Source: Tranzscheliella williamsii (taxonomy: Eukaryota; Basidiomycota; Ustilaginomycetes; Ustilaginales; Ustilaginaceae). From it: a DNA stretch of 64,000 nt. The position numbers were made by a program, and so were the translations under genes. The DNA is taken from contig JALBYF010000048.1 in the NCBI GenBank assembly GCA_023212725.1, positions 84,951 through 148,950 on the forward strand, written 5' to 3'. This document shows positions 61,182 through 64,000 of this stretch, piece by piece (the first letter of the stretch is position 1; every line of letters begins with the position of its first letter). The notes beneath the pieces are model-generated. The model was given only the letters and a program-made list of their open reading frames with translations, did no database searches and was not told where the DNA came from.

Positions 61182-63143
61182 ATGTCGCCTCCCCGGGTGC
61201 TAACTATCGCAGGCTCCGACTCGGGAGGCGGCGCGGGCATCCAGGCAGACCTGAAAACCTTCCTATCGCTTGGTACTTACGGGCTTTCGGTACTCACCTC
61301 TCTCACCGCGCAGAATACGACTGGTGTCTCGGCCATTCATCCTTGCCCCGCCGATTTTGTACTCAAGCAGTTCGACGCAGTGGCCAACGATATCGAGCTC
61401 GATGCCGTCAAGATCGGCATGCTCTGTAACGAAGAAATTGTCGTGGCATTAGCCGAAAAGCTCAGTCAGTGGAAGCAAGAGCAAGGCACACACGGCGGCA
61501 AGCATGTTCCCATCGTTCTAGACCCGGTCATGATCTCTACTTCTGGATCTCTGCTATTATCGGAAGGATCGGTGGAAACGTTGATACGCTCCTTCCTCCC
61601 GCTCTGCACCTTACTCACTCCGAACCTGCCGGAAGCTCGGGAACTGCTCAAGCATGCCGCCCAGATCCGTGCGTCTGCTGCGGCGGCAAGCTCCTCGAGA
61701 CTTGCTGACGACAACGCCCAGACGGAGTTACCCCAGATGATGGCGGCAGCTAAGCAGCTCGCATCCCTCGGCCCACAAGCTGTGCTCGTCAAGGGTGGAC
61801 ATGCGAAGCTCGACCGCAACCAAGTAGATGCTTGGATCAAGACACTTACCGGGCAAGGTCGACTCGTACCTGTTCCTCCAGCACTCCTGCGCCCTCCCAT
61901 TCAAGGAACTGGCTATCCTTCAAGGTGCAGAAACAGAGGTGAACAAGCCTCGAGGGTCGCCAGCAACGACGTTTGCCATCTCGCTGGTGTTGATGGGGCA
62001 GAAGTGACTCACAGAGCGAAAGACGGCTTTACTATCATTCGTACAGACGAGCTCCCATACAGCAGTGTGCTTAGCTATGCTGCCAGTCAACCGCCGTCCG
62101 GATCGGCAGATGTGGTTTGCGACGTCCTCTACCAGCGTACTGCTGACACTTTTGGGGCTGATGGTGGCCGCTATACGCTATTTGTGAAACCGTTGATCAA
62201 CACCAAGGCGACGCATGGAACAGGATGCACTCTGTCATCTGCGCTGGCTGCATCGCTCGCGCAAGGTCACTCGCTGCTGTCTTCGACGTCCATAGCCATC
62301 AACTACGTTCAAAAAGCGATCTCGTGCGGCATTCACGACCTTGGCCATGGTCCGGGACCACTATCTCATTCGTATGCCATCCAACCTCGCGGTCTCGCCG
62401 TGGCAGGCACGGATGCGAGTGGACATCCACATCCACACCAGACCTTCCCACTGTGCAGAAGCTTGATCTCCAACTCGCTGCCGATCTGGATCTCCTACAT
62501 TCAGCACCCCTTTGTGCTGGCACTGGCGGATGGCAGCCTGGACCGCTCAGCCTTCGTATGGTTTATGAAGCAAGACTATATTTTCCTTCGCCACTATGCG
62601 CGCGTCTGGGCGCAGGCGGCGACGTCGGCCTCAAATTCGTTCGACGAGATCTCCACCTTTGCGGAGATGTCCAAGACGATGGCCGAGGAGGCGCAGCTGC
62701 ATTTGAGACTCTGCCAAGAGAGTTTTGGCATTCCACGCCACGAGTTGGAGCACGGCACCTTGGAAAGCGCAGCGACGCTCTCCTACACCCGCTATGTGAT
62801 GGAGGTAGGCCGATCGGGCGACGTGCTGGACCTGTTGGTCGCCGTCAGCCCGTGCATGCTTGGCTATGCCGAAGTGGGCCTCTGGCTTGGCCAGCAGACG
62901 CAGCAAGACAACGCGATCGACAAGGACTACCAGGCATGGATCGAAGGCTATTCAGCGAAAGAATTTCAAGATGCGGTGCAAAAGTCAATGCACTTGCTTG
63001 AGGCACGTGCGCTGGCCGATCCGCCGTCTCCGGTGCGGATGGCAGCGCTGCAAAAGATCTGGAATGCAGCCTGTCGACTGGAGGTAGGGATGTGGGACGA
63101 AGCTATGAAACCAGAGATGCGTCGCCTCGTCGCTGGGCCCTAA
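61182..63143 (+). CDS. THI20: HMP/HMP-P kinase fused to TenA thiaminase II (THI20 type)
   Basis: Bifunctional thiamine enzyme: phosphorylation of hydroxymethylpyrimidine and its phosphate, plus TenA-type salvage of pyrimidine from degraded thiamine. 653 residues, single exon, ATG at 61182. ThiD domain residues 1-410: GSDSGGGAGIQADLKTFLS (substrate/phosphate loop), VKIGML, LDPVMISTSG, VLVKGGH, and the anion hole THGTGCTLSSALAASLA. TenA domain about 425-650: LPIWISYIQHPFVLALADG, FMKQDYIFLRHYARVWA, candidate catalytic Cys C558 (SPCMLGYAEVG), and a late acidic residue in RLEVGMWDEAM. Between VKGGH (about 203) and VCDVLY (about 311) there is an extra segment of roughly 100 residues absent from yeast Thi20; an unrecognised intron there cannot be excluded. 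Expected to be repressed by thiamine. Confidence 0.92.
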   Translation: MSPPRVLTIAGSDSGGGAGIQADLKTFLSLGTYGLSVLTSLTAQNTTGVSAIHPCPADFVLKQFDAVANDIELDAVKIGMLCNEEIVVALAEKLSQWKQEQGTHGGKHVPIVLDPVMISTSGSLLLSEGSVETLIRSFLPLCTLLTPNLPEARELLKHAAQIRASAAAASSSRLADDNAQTELPQMMAAAKQLASLGPQAVLVKGGHAKLDRNQVDAWIKTLTGQGRLVPVPPALLRPPIQGTGYPSRCRNRGEQASRVASNDVCHLAGVDGAEVTHRAKDGFTIIRTDELPYSSVLSYAASQPPSGSADVVCDVLYQRTADTFGADGGRYTLFVKPLINTKATHGTGCTLSSALAASLAQGHSLLSSTSIAINYVQKAISCGIHDLGHGPGPLSHSYAIQPRGLAVAGTDASGHPHPHQTFPLCRSLISNSLPIWISYIQHPFVLALADGSLDRSAFVWFMKQDYIFLRHYARVWAQAATSASNSFDEISTFAEMSKTMAEEAQLHLRLCQESFGIPRHELEHGTLESAATLSYTRYVMEVGRSGDVLDLLVAVSPCMLGYAEVGLWLGQQTQQDNAIDKDYQAWIEGYSAKEFQDAVQKSMHLLEARALADPPSPVRMAALQKIWNAACRLEVGMWDEAMKPEMRRLVAGP

Positions 63144-64000
63144 GCTAGCATGTCTCGTCAACAGACTATGAGTAGGGTCTAGCAAAGCATTAGTTAGAAG
63201 AGGTATTCAATTCAGACGCCGCGAAATGGATGTCCATCTTGAGCGTTGACAGATCGCGCAAGACGCCGTCGCGCCGCGGCGTATTAGCAATACAATGAAA
63301 AAGGAGGCGACTGTTGTAAGCGACGCTACCGTCCCCCTGCGACCCATCTAGACGTAGCCTCCGATGCTGCTGTTGCGCGCTCGGAAGGGCCGGATTCGAT
63401 GCAGTGCTCGGTTGGATTTGCGCGCACAAGATGTCAGCGGATTACGGCCGGGGCTCCATAATCACGATATCAGCTAACATCCATCTTGTTGGAACTCAAC
63501 GTTTTCAACCAGGCTGAGGAAACCATTCACATGTGATTGTAATTCTCATGGCTCCCCACGGTGCAGAGAGCATGAAGTGTGGCTGACCCTTCCCTTGTCT
63601 CCGAGTTCTTGGCTTGCCACCGATACCAATGAAAGTGCAATTCTGTAGCTAAGCACATGGGGGCGGGTTTGTAAATGATAGATGGGGAAGGACTTACCGA
63701 GACAAGCAAAGCATGTCGAATGGCATCATCGATGGGAAGGTGCTGCAGGGTTCTTTAGCGGCGGAGGGTGCGAATCAGGCGAGCGTGCGCATCTGCACTG
63801 TCACGTCACCTTTTTAATCAAACCTTCCCTTCGACAGGTTCGCATACGCGGCGTTGCTCTTCAAATTACTTGTGATTGCAGACGCAGAAGACTCACGCTC
63901 GCCTATGAGATGACTTAGATTATGGGCAATGTTACAGCCACACCCACTTTCGTTATCCCTACACCCTTTTTCCCGATTTGCGCAATCACTCTGCCGTGAG
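63144..64000. other. Terminal region, possible partial minus-strand gene
   Basis: No gene is certain. On the minus strand an open frame of 79 codons (63429-63190, no Met at its start) ends at TAA, and a good donor (CTCG|GTAAGT) lies at 63698-63693 after an ATG-containing stretch (63733 onward). These might be exons of a small gene reading leftward, but no acceptor chain restoring a recognisable protein was found. Confidence 0.3.

Overview
The window reads as nuclear DNA of a basidiomycete fungus, most like a smut relative (Ustilaginomycotina). Coding sequence is GC-rich. Genes are mostly intronless or carry one intron of about 70-270 bp with GTAAGT-type donors. The window has a pentafunctional AROM polypeptide, a Zn(II)2Cys6 factor, a DAL5-type MFS carrier and a TenA-fused HMP kinase, all typical of fungi. 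No rRNA, tRNA, transposon, virus or CRISPR array was recognised. This placement rests on protein resemblance judged by eye; no database was searched.

Layout: 1-1236 (-) epsin, cut by the window start; 2425-3666 (-) Cdc12-type septin; 5742-6005 (-) DPH3, divergent from 6701-7405 (+) Rab18-like GTPase; 7778-12431 (-) a large two-exon BAR-like protein with a disordered tail; 14707-16566 (+) GH32 beta-fructosidase; 16819-17391 (-) a profilin-like orphan; 19432-20664 (+) seven-helix membrane protein; 20794-25908 (-) ARO1; 27111-28778 (-) RRP14/SURF6, divergent from 29430-31352 (+) RSA4/Notchless; 31505-33559 (-) sphingoid-base-phosphate phosphatase, divergent from 35021-36709 (+) ceramide synthase; 37741-39583 (+) MFS carrier; 40036-43527 (+) Zn2Cys6 factor; 45276-46813 (+) secreted alpha/beta-hydrolase-like protein; 47078-49315 (-) secreted GMC oxidoreductase; 51324-53387 (+) DCR2-type phosphoesterase; 53503-60692 (-) URB1; 61182-63143 (+) THI20-type thiamine enzyme.

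Functional links: three genes serve 60S ribosome assembly (RRP14, RSA4, URB1), two of them sharing one promoter with a PAC/RRPE-like element. Two adjacent divergent genes serve sphingolipid metabolism (LCB3-like, LAG1-like). Epsin, septin, Rab18 and the BAR-like protein are membrane-trafficking or cortex genes in the first 13 kb. The stretch 37.7-49.3 kb (transporter, regulator, two secreted proteins) is the most accessory-looking part.

The most unusual signals are these. At five convergent gene junctions, each gene body ends in a G-rich block followed by a C-rich block on its coding strand, giving a repeated strand-asymmetry pattern. A secreted alpha/beta-hydrolase-like protein has Gly at the nucleophile-elbow position but keeps a candidate catalytic His. 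A GH32 enzyme lacks both a signal peptide and the Cys of its third motif. An orphan protein has a profilin-like layout. I did not find a self-evident new multi-gene system.
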